From Solibacter sp039934035 (GTDB lineage: Bacteria; Acidobacteriota; Terriglobia; Bryobacterales; Bryobacteraceae): DNA of 64,000 bases. The stretch is taken from contig JBDTMZ010000118.1 of assembly GCA_039934035.1 (NCBI GenBank), positions 62,001 to 126,000 on the forward strand, in the 5' to 3' direction. Of this stretch, positions 50,812 to 59,281 are shown in pieces. The notes beneath the pieces were generated by a model that searched no databases, was not told the DNA's origin, and was given only the letters and a program-made list of their open reading frames with translations. The position numbers and the translations under genes were made by a program. How positions within the stretch are numbered: the first letter of the stretch is position 1; every line of letters starts with the position of its first letter.

Positions 50812-51441
50812 ATGAATGGACCCACCTCGATTCGCGTCCTGACCGTCGATGACCATCCGCTCATGCAGGAAGGCATCGCCGCCATCATCAACAGCCAGGC
50901 CGATATGTCGATCGTGGCACAGGCGCCGACCGGCGCGGACGGCGTCCGAAGTTATCGCGAGCATCGTCCCGACGTCACGCTGATGGATCTGCGCCTGCCT
51001 GACATGAGTGGGATCGACTGCCTCATCGCGATTCGCTCCGAGTTCGCTGAAGCGCGCATCGTCATGCTGACGACCTTCGACGGCGATGTCGATATCCAGC
51101 GTTCCCTGGCCGCCGGGGCTCGCGGCTACGTCCTGAAGACCATGCCGCCCAAGGAATTGGTGGATGTCATTCGCCAGGTGCACCTCGGCAAGAAGAAGAT
51201 TCCCGCCGAGGTGGCAGCCAACCTCGCCGAGCACTACAGCGACGAGCACTTGACCGCGCGCGAGGTGGACGTCCTGCGCCACATCAGCGGCGGCAATCGG
51301 AACCGCGACATCGCCGACCGGCTCTTTATCTCCGAAGAGACCGTGAAGGTGCACGTCAAACACATCATGGAAAAGCTGGGTGCGTCCGACCGGACGCAGG
51401 CGGTCGCCATCGCGGTGCGCCGCGGCATCATCCAGAACTGA
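50812..51441 (+). CDS. NarL/FixJ-type response regulator
   Basis: 209 residues. Receiver domain 1-125: IRVLTVDDHPLMQEGIAAII, phospho-acceptor Asp59 in VTLMDLRLPDMSGIDCL, T/S in IVMLTTFDGDVD and Lys in YVLKTMPPKEL. LuxR-type helix-turn-helix 143-209: LTAREVDVLRHISGGNRNRD, IADRLFISEETVKVHVKHIM, EKLGASDRTQAV. Such regulators pair with HisKA_3 kinases; the propeller kinase at 45771 is the nearest candidate, though on the other strand. GGAGAG precedes the ATG. Confidence 0.93.
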   Translation: MNGPTSIRVLTVDDHPLMQEGIAAIINSQADMSIVAQAPTGADGVRSYREHRPDVTLMDLRLPDMSGIDCLIAIRSEFAEARIVMLTTFDGDVDIQRSLAAGARGYVLKTMPPKELVDVIRQVHLGKKKIPAEVAANLAEHYSDEHLTAREVDVLRHISGGNRNRDIADRLFISEETVKVHVKHIMEKLGASDRTQAVAIAVRRGIIQN

Positions 51442-51557
51442 CCGCGTGCGCGGTCATCGAGCGCGCAGGAACGCGGTCACGATGAGGACATCACGATTGA
51501 GGTCTGGCGTGCACGATGCTAGAGTTTGGTCGAAACCCAGTAGTACCGGAGGACCGA

Positions 51558-53606
51558 ATGAGCGCTTTCACACGCCGTACTTTCGCCGGCATCGCCGCCG
51601 CCACGCCCGCCCTGCTGGCGCAAACGCCACAGGCTCCCGCGGCCGCGCCCGTCGCCCCGCCGCAGCGCCAGGGACCGCCGCCGCCGCCAGACCCGTTCGA
51701 TGTGCCCATCGAATTCCACCGCCGTGACGTGGCGCCCAAGGTGCGCCCGTTCGCCATGACGCAGGTCCGCCTGCTGCCGGGCAGCATGTTCCACGACGCG
51801 CAGGAGTGGAATCGCGGCTATATGGCGCGCCTCTCGGCTGACCGTCTGCTCTATAACTTCCGCCTGAACGCCGGGCTCCCCGCGCCCGGCGGAGGTTTCC
51901 CCGGCGGCGCCGACAATTGGGAACTGCCCACCATCGAACTGCGCGGTCATTTCACCGGACACTTCCTCACCGCCAGCGCCAACCTCTGGGCCTCCACCGG
52001 CGACCAGGCGGCGAAGGCCAAGGCTGACGAAATGGTGGACGGGCTGGCCAAGGTGCAGCAGAAACTGGGCGGCGGCTATCTGAGCGCCTTCCCGATTTCC
52101 CTGTTCGAGCGCCTCGACCGGCTTGCCGGCGTACCGCGACAGCGACCTGCCGCCGGGGGCCGGCCGTCCGTCGACCAGACGCTGCCGTGGGCGCCTTTCT
52201 ACACCATCCACAAGATCATGGCCGGCCTCTTCGATATGTACCAGTTCGCCGGCAACAAGCAGGCGCTCGAGGTGGTCTCCGGCATGGCCGATTGGGCTGA
52301 CCAGTGGTCGGCGTCGAAGACGGAAGAGCACATGCAGCAGATCCTCGAAATCGAGTTCGGGGGGATCGCCGAAACTCTGTATCACCTTGCCGCCGCCACC
52401 AATAGCGACAAGTGGGTCAAGGCAGGCGACCGTTTCCAGAAGAAGCGTTTTATCAACCCGCTCGCACTGCGCCGCGATCAACTCACCGGCCTGCACATGA
52501 ATACCCACGTGCCGCAGGCGATCGCCGCTGCCCGTCGCTACGAACTCTCCGGCGATCCGCGCTTCCACGACGTGGCCGAATTCTTCTATTGGGCGGTGAC
52601 CAACGGCCGCACCTACGTCACCGGCGGCAGCAGCACCGACGAACACTGGGTGCTGCCTCCCGGACAGATCGCCGCCGAGCTGAAACGCTCGAGTTCGCAC
52701 GAAGAGTCGTGCTGCTCGTACAACATGCTCAAGCTGGCGCGCCAGCTATACAGTTGGAGCCCCGAGCCGCACTACTTCGATTACTACGAGCGCACCCTGC
52801 TCAACGATCGCCTCGGCACCATCGAGCCGAAGACCGGCGTGACGCAATACTTCGCTTCGCTCACCCCCGGCGCCTGGAAAACCTTTAGCGAAGCGGAGCA
52901 TAGTTTCTGGTGCTGCACCGGCTCCGGCGTGGAGGAGTACGCCAAGCTCAACGACAGCATCTACTGGCATGATGACGCGGGTCTCTACGTCAACCTGTTC
53001 GTCGCCTCCGAACTCAATTGGCCGGAGAAGGGGCTGAAGGTGCAGCAGGAAAGCAGCTTCCCGCAGCAGCAAGCCACGCGCCTCACCATCACCGCCGCCA
53101 AGCCGCAGGAGTTGGCGATCCGCCTGCGAGTGCCCAAATGGGCGCAAGGCAGCACGGTCAGCGTTAATGGCAAGCCGCTCGACGCGGGCGCCGAACCAGG
53201 CAGCTATCTCACCATCCGCCGCCAGTGGAAGTCCGGCGACCGGATTGAGATGACGCTGCCGATGCGTCTCTCCGTGGAAGCCACGCCCGACGATCCGGCC
53301 ACGCAGGCCTTCCTCTACGGTCCGCTGGTGCTGGCCGCCGATCTGGGTAGCGAAGGCGTCACGGACGCCGTCACTTATGGCATGAAATTGCCCGCCGTGG
53401 CGCGCGGGCGCAATGGCCAGCCCCCCGCACTGCCCGAGTTGAATGTGCCAGCTTTGAAAGCGGCGTCGCCCGATCCGGCGAGCTGGATCAAACCGGCGGG
53501 AGCGCCGCTGACGTTCCGCACCACGGGCCAGCAGAAAGACATCACGCTGATTCCGTTGAATTCGCTTTTCCGAAAGCGGTACGCGGTCTATTGGAAGGTC
53601 AGTTAA
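51558..53606 (+). CDS. glycoside hydrolase family 127 (beta-L-arabinofuranosidase type), Tat-exported
   Basis: 682 residues from the ATG at 51558, with GGAGG 5 bases upstream. Twin-arginine signal (FTRRTFAGIAAATPALLA-Q) and a Pro/Ala linker. DUF1680/GH127 (alpha/alpha)6 barrel: TIELRGHFTGHFLTASANLW, LPWAPFYTIHKIMAGLFDMY, GLHMNTHVPQAIAAARRYEL. The zinc-thiolate active site known from the family is present: Glu383-Ser-Cys385 in HEESCCSYNM and Cys452-Cys453 in FWCCTGSGVEEY, where the first of the paired cysteines is nucleophile. C-terminal beta-sandwiches follow (IRLRVPKWAQGSTVSVNGKP). Acts on arabinose-containing plant or hydroxyproline-linked glycans. Confidence 0.92.
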   Translation: MSAFTRRTFAGIAAATPALLAQTPQAPAAAPVAPPQRQGPPPPPDPFDVPIEFHRRDVAPKVRPFAMTQVRLLPGSMFHDAQEWNRGYMARLSADRLLYNFRLNAGLPAPGGGFPGGADNWELPTIELRGHFTGHFLTASANLWASTGDQAAKAKADEMVDGLAKVQQKLGGGYLSAFPISLFERLDRLAGVPRQRPAAGGRPSVDQTLPWAPFYTIHKIMAGLFDMYQFAGNKQALEVVSGMADWADQWSASKTEEHMQQILEIEFGGIAETLYHLAAATNSDKWVKAGDRFQKKRFINPLALRRDQLTGLHMNTHVPQAIAAARRYELSGDPRFHDVAEFFYWAVTNGRTYVTGGSSTDEHWVLPPGQIAAELKRSSSHEESCCSYNMLKLARQLYSWSPEPHYFDYYERTLLNDRLGTIEPKTGVTQYFASLTPGAWKTFSEAEHSFWCCTGSGVEEYAKLNDSIYWHDDAGLYVNLFVASELNWPEKGLKVQQESSFPQQQATRLTITAAKPQELAIRLRVPKWAQGSTVSVNGKPLDAGAEPGSYLTIRRQWKSGDRIEMTLPMRLSVEATPDDPATQAFLYGPLVLAADLGSEGVTDAVTYGMKLPAVARGRNGQPPALPELNVPALKAASPDPASWIKPAGAPLTFRTTGQQKDITLIPLNSLFRKRYAVYWKVS

Positions 53607-53646
53607 GACCGGGTCGAAAGACGGCCGCAATCGACGGCCACTGAGA

Positions 53647-55521
53647 TCAGTAGAGCGGCGGACCTTTATCCGGAACACGCACGCTGTACACCGACGTTCT
53701 CGCCGTCACGTACAGCGTTTGCAGGTCGGCACCGCCGAACACGACATTCGCCGGAGTTTCCGGGAATTCGATCATGCGCACGAACTTGCCGGCTGGCGTA
53801 TAGACGGCGACGCCGCGGCACGCGATGTACAGATTTCCGTTGGCTGCCACGCGCAGTCCGTCCGGCCCGCCATCGGTATCGGCAATCAGCACGCGCTCGT
53901 GCGACGTGTTCCCGGCCGCGTCCAGATCGTATGCGTAGATTTTCCGCTCCTGCGTATCCGCCACGTAGAGCGTCTTACCGTCCGGCGTCAACGCCAGCCC
54001 GTTGGGTCGCGGCCGCTTGTCCGTAATCAGCGAAATGGCGCCCTGCGGAGTGACGTGATACACGCCGTTGAAGCCAAGCTCCTGCGGCGTAAACACGGCT
54101 TTGGATGCGGGGTCCGTGAAGTAGACGTGCCCATCGCGGCGCACCACGACATCGTTCGGCGAATTGAGTTGCTTGCCATTCCATTTGTCCGCCACCACGG
54201 TGATGCTGCCGTCCTTCTCCATGCGGGAAACGCGCCTGCCGTCGCGCTCCGAACTATAGAGGCGGCCCTCCGCGTCCATCGAATTCCCGTTGGCGGCATT
54301 GGTGAAATTGCGGTAGAGGGTGGTGCGCCCGTCGGTGCCCAGCTTCGTGATGCGCGAGTTGTAGATATCGCTGAAGACCAGCGAGCCGTCACGCAGCCAC
54401 ACCGGTCCTTCGACGAAAGCAAAGTCGCCCGCCACGCGGGTCACCCCCGCAAAGGAAGACGCTACCGGCGGCAGCGCCGTGCCCACCTCCAGTTCCAGGC
54501 GCCAGCGCCACGACTCTCCCGCCTTCACCTTCACCAGGCCCTTGCCGGAATTGAACGAGTTCTGGATGCCGAAGAACGGTTCCGGGCAGAAGTACCCGGA
54601 CTGCGGACCTCCATATAAGTTGAAGCGCACGAGAGGCTCCGGCAGCGAGGTGGCGGTGGTCTGCGTCAGGCGCAGCCAGATGCCCTGGGGGTCCACCAGG
54701 CGCGCGTAAGGCTGGCTGCGATACCCCGCCATGGGCAGGGCCGTGCGCGCATCGAACGCGCCGAGTTTTTCCGGCGTCTGGAAAGATCGCTCCTTCTGCT
54801 CGCCGTTGAGCAGCCCTTTTGCATTGCGCAGTAACTGCACAGTGCTGGCCGTCTCGAGCGTCACATCCTCCGCCTTGCTGCCCTTCACAAAGGGGACGTT
54901 GAACGCAATGTGATTGCCGATGGAAAAGAACATCTCGGTGGCGTTCGATTTCCCCGGAGCGACCGTATAGTCGATGGTCAGATGGCCTCCGGCGAGCTCG
55001 TACGTGGCGTCCACCGTGAAGGCGAACGGGTACATGGCGAGCGTCTCCGGCGATTCGCGCAGTTGCACCGTGACCCGTGCGCCCGAGCCGTCCGCCGAGC
55101 GCCTCACTTCCTTCCAAGGCACGCTCTTGGCGAAGCCGTGGCACGGGATGGTATACGTCTTGCCGGCCACCTGGTAGGGACCGGGCGCGCAGCTATTGTC
55201 CGGCGTGGTCCCAGGCAGATACTGGCCGCCCAGCGCCGGCCAGAGCAGCGGGCCTTTACCGGGGAATGCGGCGGGCGAGTAATCGCGCGCGCGGAATAGG
55301 AACTCGACCCACTCGCCTTTCAGTTTGACCTTGAAGCTGCTGAGTTCGCCGCCTTGCGATGGCGTGACCGCCGCTTCGGCGCCCGCCACGTTATCGCGGA
55401 GCACCACCACCGCCGGTGTCCCCGCGCCCGCGGCCGATTCATCGGTCACGCTATAGCGCGCCTGCGCCGAAAGGGCCGCGACCGCGAGCCCCGCGGCCAC
55501 CACCATACGCCATCCGCTCAT
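53647..55521 (-). CDS. aldose-1-epimerase-like / SMP-30 lactonase fusion protein
   Basis: 624 residues with a signal (MVVAAGLAVAALSA-Q). Residues 30-350 form a galactose-mutarotase-like beta-supersandwich: AEAAVTPSQGGELSSFKVKL, PLLWPALGGQYLPG, IPCHGFAKSVPWKEV, MFFSIGNHIAFNVPF, FFGIQNSFNSGKGLVKV. Residues 360-624 form an SMP-30/gluconolactonase propeller: DFAFVEGPVWLRDGSLVFSD, KQLNSPNDVVVRRDGHVYFT, GLALTPDGKTLYVADTQERK, DGGPDGLRVAANGNLYIACR. The start overlaps the PQQ dehydrogenase stop by 4 bases (ATGA). The fusion can interconvert anomers and hydrolyse the lactone made by the dehydrogenase in the same operon. Confidence 0.87.
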   Translation of the reverse strand: MSGWRMVVAAGLAVAALSAQARYSVTDESAAGAGTPAVVVLRDNVAGAEAAVTPSQGGELSSFKVKLKGEWVEFLFRARDYSPAAFPGKGPLLWPALGGQYLPGTTPDNSCAPGPYQVAGKTYTIPCHGFAKSVPWKEVRRSADGSGARVTVQLRESPETLAMYPFAFTVDATYELAGGHLTIDYTVAPGKSNATEMFFSIGNHIAFNVPFVKGSKAEDVTLETASTVQLLRNAKGLLNGEQKERSFQTPEKLGAFDARTALPMAGYRSQPYARLVDPQGIWLRLTQTTATSLPEPLVRFNLYGGPQSGYFCPEPFFGIQNSFNSGKGLVKVKAGESWRWRLELEVGTALPPVASSFAGVTRVAGDFAFVEGPVWLRDGSLVFSDIYNSRITKLGTDGRTTLYRNFTNAANGNSMDAEGRLYSSERDGRRVSRMEKDGSITVVADKWNGKQLNSPNDVVVRRDGHVYFTDPASKAVFTPQELGFNGVYHVTPQGAISLITDKRPRPNGLALTPDGKTLYVADTQERKIYAYDLDAAGNTSHERVLIADTDGGPDGLRVAANGNLYIACRGVAVYTPAGKFVRMIEFPETPANVVFGGADLQTLYVTARTSVYSVRVPDKGPPLY

Positions 55522-57110
55522 TTCGCCTCCCGAGCGCCCTCGAACAAAGTAAACGCGATGATGTCGCCGCCGGCGGCGATGGTCACGAACTGCTTGCCAT
55601 CGAGCGTATACGTGATCGGTTGCGCGGTGATCGGTTGCCCGGTGTTAAAGTGCCAGACGATCTTCCCATTCTTAGCATCCAGCGCCACCAGTTGCCCGCC
55701 CACTTCGCCCGAAAAGATCAGCCCGCCGGCGGTGGAAAGCAGTCCGCCGCCAAAACCGTTCGACCCGATGCGTTCCTGTTCCCATTTCAGTTTGCCGGTG
55801 GTCAATTCGAGCGCGCGCACGTAGATTTTCCAATCGTCATTGCGGATCTCCACGTCGCCAGTGGCGCGATATTGAAAGCCTCCGGGACGGAATTCCTCGG
55901 TGGATTTGTTGGCCAGTCCGCAGCCTTCCTTCGCCACCACGTAGAAGAGGCCGGTATCGGGATTATAGGCGGGCGATTGCCAGTTGGCCGCGCCGATCGC
56001 CGAGGGGCAAACCACCGTGCCCTTCAGGCTGGGCTCGATGCCCGGCACGCGGACCGGCCGTCCCTCGGGCGTAAGACCGCTGGCCCAATTCAGCGATTTG
56101 ATGAACGGCGTGCCGGTCAGAAATTTCCCGGTCACGCGATCCAGCAGGTAGTAGAAACCGTTGCGGTCGGCATGCGCCATCAGTTTGCGCATCTGCCCCT
56201 GATAGGGCGCGTCCACCAGAATTGGAATCTCCGCCGCGTCCCAATCCATGGTGTCGTGGGGCGTGAATTGGAAATACCATTTCATCTTCCCGGTGTTGAG
56301 GTCGAGCGCCACGATGCAATCGGTATACAGGTTGTCGCCGAGGCGCACGTCGCCGTTGAAATCCGGGGCGGGGTTGCCGATGGGCCAATACAAAAGATCC
56401 AATTCCGGATCGTAGCTGCCGGTGAGCCAGGTATTGCCTCCCGCGCTCTTCCACGAATCGCCTGCCCAACTCTCAGAGCCCGGCTGCCCGGGCTTGGGAA
56501 TCGGGTCGAAGCGCCAGAGGCGTTCGCCCGTGTTGGCATCGTAGGCATCGAGGAAGCCATTCAGCCCGTGATCGCCTGGTGCGATGCCCGCGATGACTTT
56601 GCCTTTGACCACCATGGGCGCGGCCGGCGACCAGTAGCCGTCCGTGGTTTCGGCAATTTTGGTTTCGAAGATGACGTTGCCCGTGGCAGCGTGGAGCGCG
56701 ATCAGGTGCGCGTCCGCCGTAGTGAAGTAGACCTTGTCGCCCCACACTGCCACGCCGCGGTTGGGCCCTTTCTGAATGGCCGGAACGCGATGGTAGTCCC
56801 AGATTTGCCGCCCCGTGTGCGCGTCGATGGCGTACACCTCGTTGGTCTGCGTCACGTACATGACGCCGTTGGCCACGATGGGCACTGTTTGCAGGCGCGC
56901 CGCGTTCGGCATGTGATAGATCCACTTGGGCACCAGTCCGTTCACCGTGGCGGTGTTCACGTCGCGCAACGGAGAGTGGCGCCGGCTGTCGTAACTCCCG
57001 TTGTACTGGAACCAGCCCTCGGGACGGGCATCGCGCAACTGCGCATCGGTGACCTGTGCGCTCAGTGCCGCGGCGAACGCGGCCGGCAAAGCCAGTGCGC
57101 GAAGTTTCAT
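55518..57110 (-). CDS. PQQ-dependent dehydrogenase (quinoprotein)
   Basis: 530 residues with a signal (MKLRALALPAAFAAALSA-Q). Eight-bladed propeller of the quinoprotein dehydrogenase type with tryptophan-docking motifs: WFQYNGSYDSRRHSPLRDVN, VYAIDAHTGRQIWDYHRV, VIFETKIAETTDGYWSPAAP, LVALDAKNGKIVWHFNTGQP. The catalytic Asp is in FTPHDTMDWDAAEIP and calcium-site residues in NPAPDFNG. No cytochrome domain is fused, but a dihaem cytochrome gene precedes it with a 4-base overlap and probably takes the electrons. The substrate is probably a sugar or alcohol, given the downstream mutarotase-lactonase. Confidence 0.9.
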   Translation of the reverse strand: MKLRALALPAAFAAALSAQVTDAQLRDARPEGWFQYNGSYDSRRHSPLRDVNTATVNGLVPKWIYHMPNAARLQTVPIVANGVMYVTQTNEVYAIDAHTGRQIWDYHRVPAIQKGPNRGVAVWGDKVYFTTADAHLIALHAATGNVIFETKIAETTDGYWSPAAPMVVKGKVIAGIAPGDHGLNGFLDAYDANTGERLWRFDPIPKPGQPGSESWAGDSWKSAGGNTWLTGSYDPELDLLYWPIGNPAPDFNGDVRLGDNLYTDCIVALDLNTGKMKWYFQFTPHDTMDWDAAEIPILVDAPYQGQMRKLMAHADRNGFYYLLDRVTGKFLTGTPFIKSLNWASGLTPEGRPVRVPGIEPSLKGTVVCPSAIGAANWQSPAYNPDTGLFYVVAKEGCGLANKSTEEFRPGGFQYRATGDVEIRNDDWKIYVRALELTTGKLKWEQERIGSNGFGGGLLSTAGGLIFSGEVGGQLVALDAKNGKIVWHFNTGQPITAQPITYTLDGKQFVTIAAGGDIIAFTLFEGAREAK

Positions 57111-57928
57111 CGTCCTACCTCGTTTTCGCCCTGCAAGGGAGCGCGCACTTTGGTGCGGGCCTGCCGGGAAAGCATGGCGACCAAGTCGCGGTATTGCTCT
57201 TTGCTCAGCACCTTGTCGATGTTATGCGGCATCAGGGATTGGTTCGCGTACGTGACGCTCGCGAGCGTGCCCCGGTCCAACAGGTGCAGCTTCCCTTGGT
57301 CGTCGAGCAGTTGAATGGAGAACGCATCGGCGTTGCGCGCCACCCCTGAAATTTTCGTTCCCTGGCGCGTGGTGACCGTCATCGGGCGATAGCCGGGGGA
57401 AATTGGACGCTCTTTGGTGAGCGCTTCCTGCAAGGCCTTCAGGCTCATCTGCGCGCCGATGCTGCTGAGGTCGGGACCAAGCAGGCCGCCCTGCCCGCGA
57501 ATCATATGGCAGCGCGCGCATCCGCCGGCGCCAGTGAACACGGTCATGCCGTTTTCGACGTTGCCCGGCACTACGAGGTCGGACGCGGTGGAGCGCACGT
57601 TGCGAATGAACGCCACAACCTTCCAGACGTCGGTATCGGCCAGGCCGGACGCCGGCATGACGGTGCCGGGGATGCCGTGCTTCACCACGTCGAAGATGGC
57701 GGCTTCACTGACGCGAAAATAGCGGCGGTTGGCGTCGAGCGAAGGGGCGCGGTCGCCTTCCGTGCCATCGGGCCCGTGGCAGGCGGTACAGGTTTTGTTG
57801 TAGAGCAGGCGACCTTCTTCGGCTACGGCGGGCGAACTCCCCAGCGGATTCGTGGGCTTGGGCGTCTGCGCGGAAATGGCGAAGGCCATGGCGAGCGCAA
57901 GCGCACCGAAACGTACAGTTGGTTTCAT
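57107..57928 (-). CDS. dihaem c-type cytochrome
   Basis: 273 residues with a signal (MKPTVRFGALALAMAFAISA-Q). Two cytochrome c domains: the first haem site is C-T-A-C-H in GRLLYNKTCTACHGPDGTEG with the axial Met in IPGTVMPASGLADTDVW; the second is C-A-R-C-H in GAGGCARCHMIRGQGGLLGP. The C-terminal part (ALQEALTKERPISPGYRPMT and DKVLSKEQYRDLVAMLSRQA) resembles the haem-binding proteins of cytoplasmic-membrane-bound PVC/acidobacterial dehydrogenases. First gene of the three-gene oxidation operon; overlaps the PQQ gene by 4 bases. Confidence 0.92.
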   Translation of the reverse strand: MKPTVRFGALALAMAFAISAQTPKPTNPLGSSPAVAEEGRLLYNKTCTACHGPDGTEGDRAPSLDANRRYFRVSEAAIFDVVKHGIPGTVMPASGLADTDVWKVVAFIRNVRSTASDLVVPGNVENGMTVFTGAGGCARCHMIRGQGGLLGPDLSSIGAQMSLKALQEALTKERPISPGYRPMTVTTRQGTKISGVARNADAFSIQLLDDQGKLHLLDRGTLASVTYANQSLMPHNIDKVLSKEQYRDLVAMLSRQARTKVRAPLQGENEVGR

Positions 57929-58039
57929 AGGTCAGTGCGAACTGTGGAATAGGTATATCACGAGCGGTCAGGCTCGTGCGGAGAGGCGGGCTCGCCCTTT
58001 GGACCATCAGAGCAGCCAGGAGGGCCGACTCGGCAAGCG

Positions 58040-59281
58040 TTAGTCCGCCGCGGCCGCGAGTTCCTGCGTGCGCCGCACCGGGTATGCCGGCATGGCGAAG
58101 TTCAGCGCCGCCGCCACCAGCGTCAGCAACGCCAAATTTCCCAGGAACGCGGTATACGAATGCAGGGCATCGAACACCAGGCCCATCATCACCGGACCTG
58201 TCGCGCCCGCTATCGCGTACGCCGTCCAGGTGAAGCCATACAGGGTGGAGAACGACCGCAAGCCGAGATAGCGGCTCAAGAGATATGGCGTCACGTCGCT
58301 TTCGCCGCCCATGCCGACGCCGATCAGCGCCGCCGCCGCGCAGCCCTGCGGGAACGTGGTGGCCGTCGATAAGAAATAGGCGCCCGCGGCGCTCAGTACC
58401 AGTAGAGCAACCGAGACATAGGGCGCGAAATAGCGATCGAGCAGGTAGCCGGTGACGATCCTGCCCAGCAGGCTGGCCACTCCCATAGCGGACATGGCGA
58501 GCGCCGCGCGGTCCGCCGGCACGCCACGATCGCTGAGCAGCGCGGGCAGGTGGGTAATCGCGGCATTTTGCGTGATCGAGGCGATGAAGAGAATCGCAAC
58601 CAACAGCCAGAAGACGCGCGAACGCAGGCCTTCGCCCACGGTGGCTCCCGCGAAGGCGTGTGCATCGTCGCGCCGTTCACCGGCGGGCCGTTCGCGCACA
58701 AAAGCCGCCGCGATCGCCGGTGCGGCCAGCACCACCATCCCGCCCAGGACAGCGAAGGCGCCGCGCCAGCCCACGGTGTCGACCAGCCATTGGGCCGCGG
58801 GAGGCAGCACAATCGAGCCCACCGCGCCGCCCGCCATCATGACCGCCAGCGCCATGCCACGATGCGCCGTGAACCATGTGGAAACGGCGCGCGCATAGGC
58901 GAGTTGCGCCGTCCCATTGCCGACCACGCCCAGCACCACGAAGACCGCGTAGAGATGCCAGATCCGCGGCGTCAACAGCGCGAGCGAAGCGAACGCCGCG
59001 CCGAACACCAGGGCGCATGGCACGATGATGCGCCGCGGGCCCCGGCGGTCGAGCAGGCGCCCCAGCACGGGCGAGCACGCCGCCACCGTCATCGCTGCAA
59101 TTCCGAATGCTGCCGACACCGCCTGCCGTGACCAACCGAACTGCGCGCTCACCGGTTTCAGGAACACGCCGAAGGTGTAGACCAGCACCGAGGCGAAGCT
59201 CAGGAACACGCCCGCTGCTGCTGCCGCAGTAACGCGCCAGCCCTCGTACGCGGGATTCAGCTCTTCGTTACTTGCGGACAT
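58040..59281 (-). CDS. MFS transporter
   Basis: 413 residues from the ATG at 59281; the longer frame to 59434 is antisense-like and unrelated. Twelve membrane helices with MFS landmarks: GVFLSFASVLVYTFGVFLKP, the loop 2-3 motif GRLLDRRGPRRIIV, FVVLGVVGNGTAQLAYARAV, and the helix-7 half beginning VFWLLVAILFIASITQNAAI. It resembles oxalate/formate- or monocarboxylate-type MFS (WSRQAVSAAFGIA, GESDVTPYLLSRYLGLRSFS). Its start overlaps the end of the AhpD-like selenoprotein gene by 14 bases, so it is translated with it. Substrate unknown. Confidence 0.9.
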   Translation of the reverse strand: MSASNEELNPAYEGWRVTAAAAAGVFLSFASVLVYTFGVFLKPVSAQFGWSRQAVSAAFGIAAMTVAACSPVLGRLLDRRGPRRIIVPCALVFGAAFASLALLTPRIWHLYAVFVVLGVVGNGTAQLAYARAVSTWFTAHRGMALAVMMAGGAVGSIVLPPAAQWLVDTVGWRGAFAVLGGMVVLAAPAIAAAFVRERPAGERRDDAHAFAGATVGEGLRSRVFWLLVAILFIASITQNAAITHLPALLSDRGVPADRAALAMSAMGVASLLGRIVTGYLLDRYFAPYVSVALLVLSAAGAYFLSTATTFPQGCAAAALIGVGMGGESDVTPYLLSRYLGLRSFSTLYGFTWTAYAIAGATGPVMMGLVFDALHSYTAFLGNLALLTLVAAALNFAMPAYPVRRTQELAAAAD

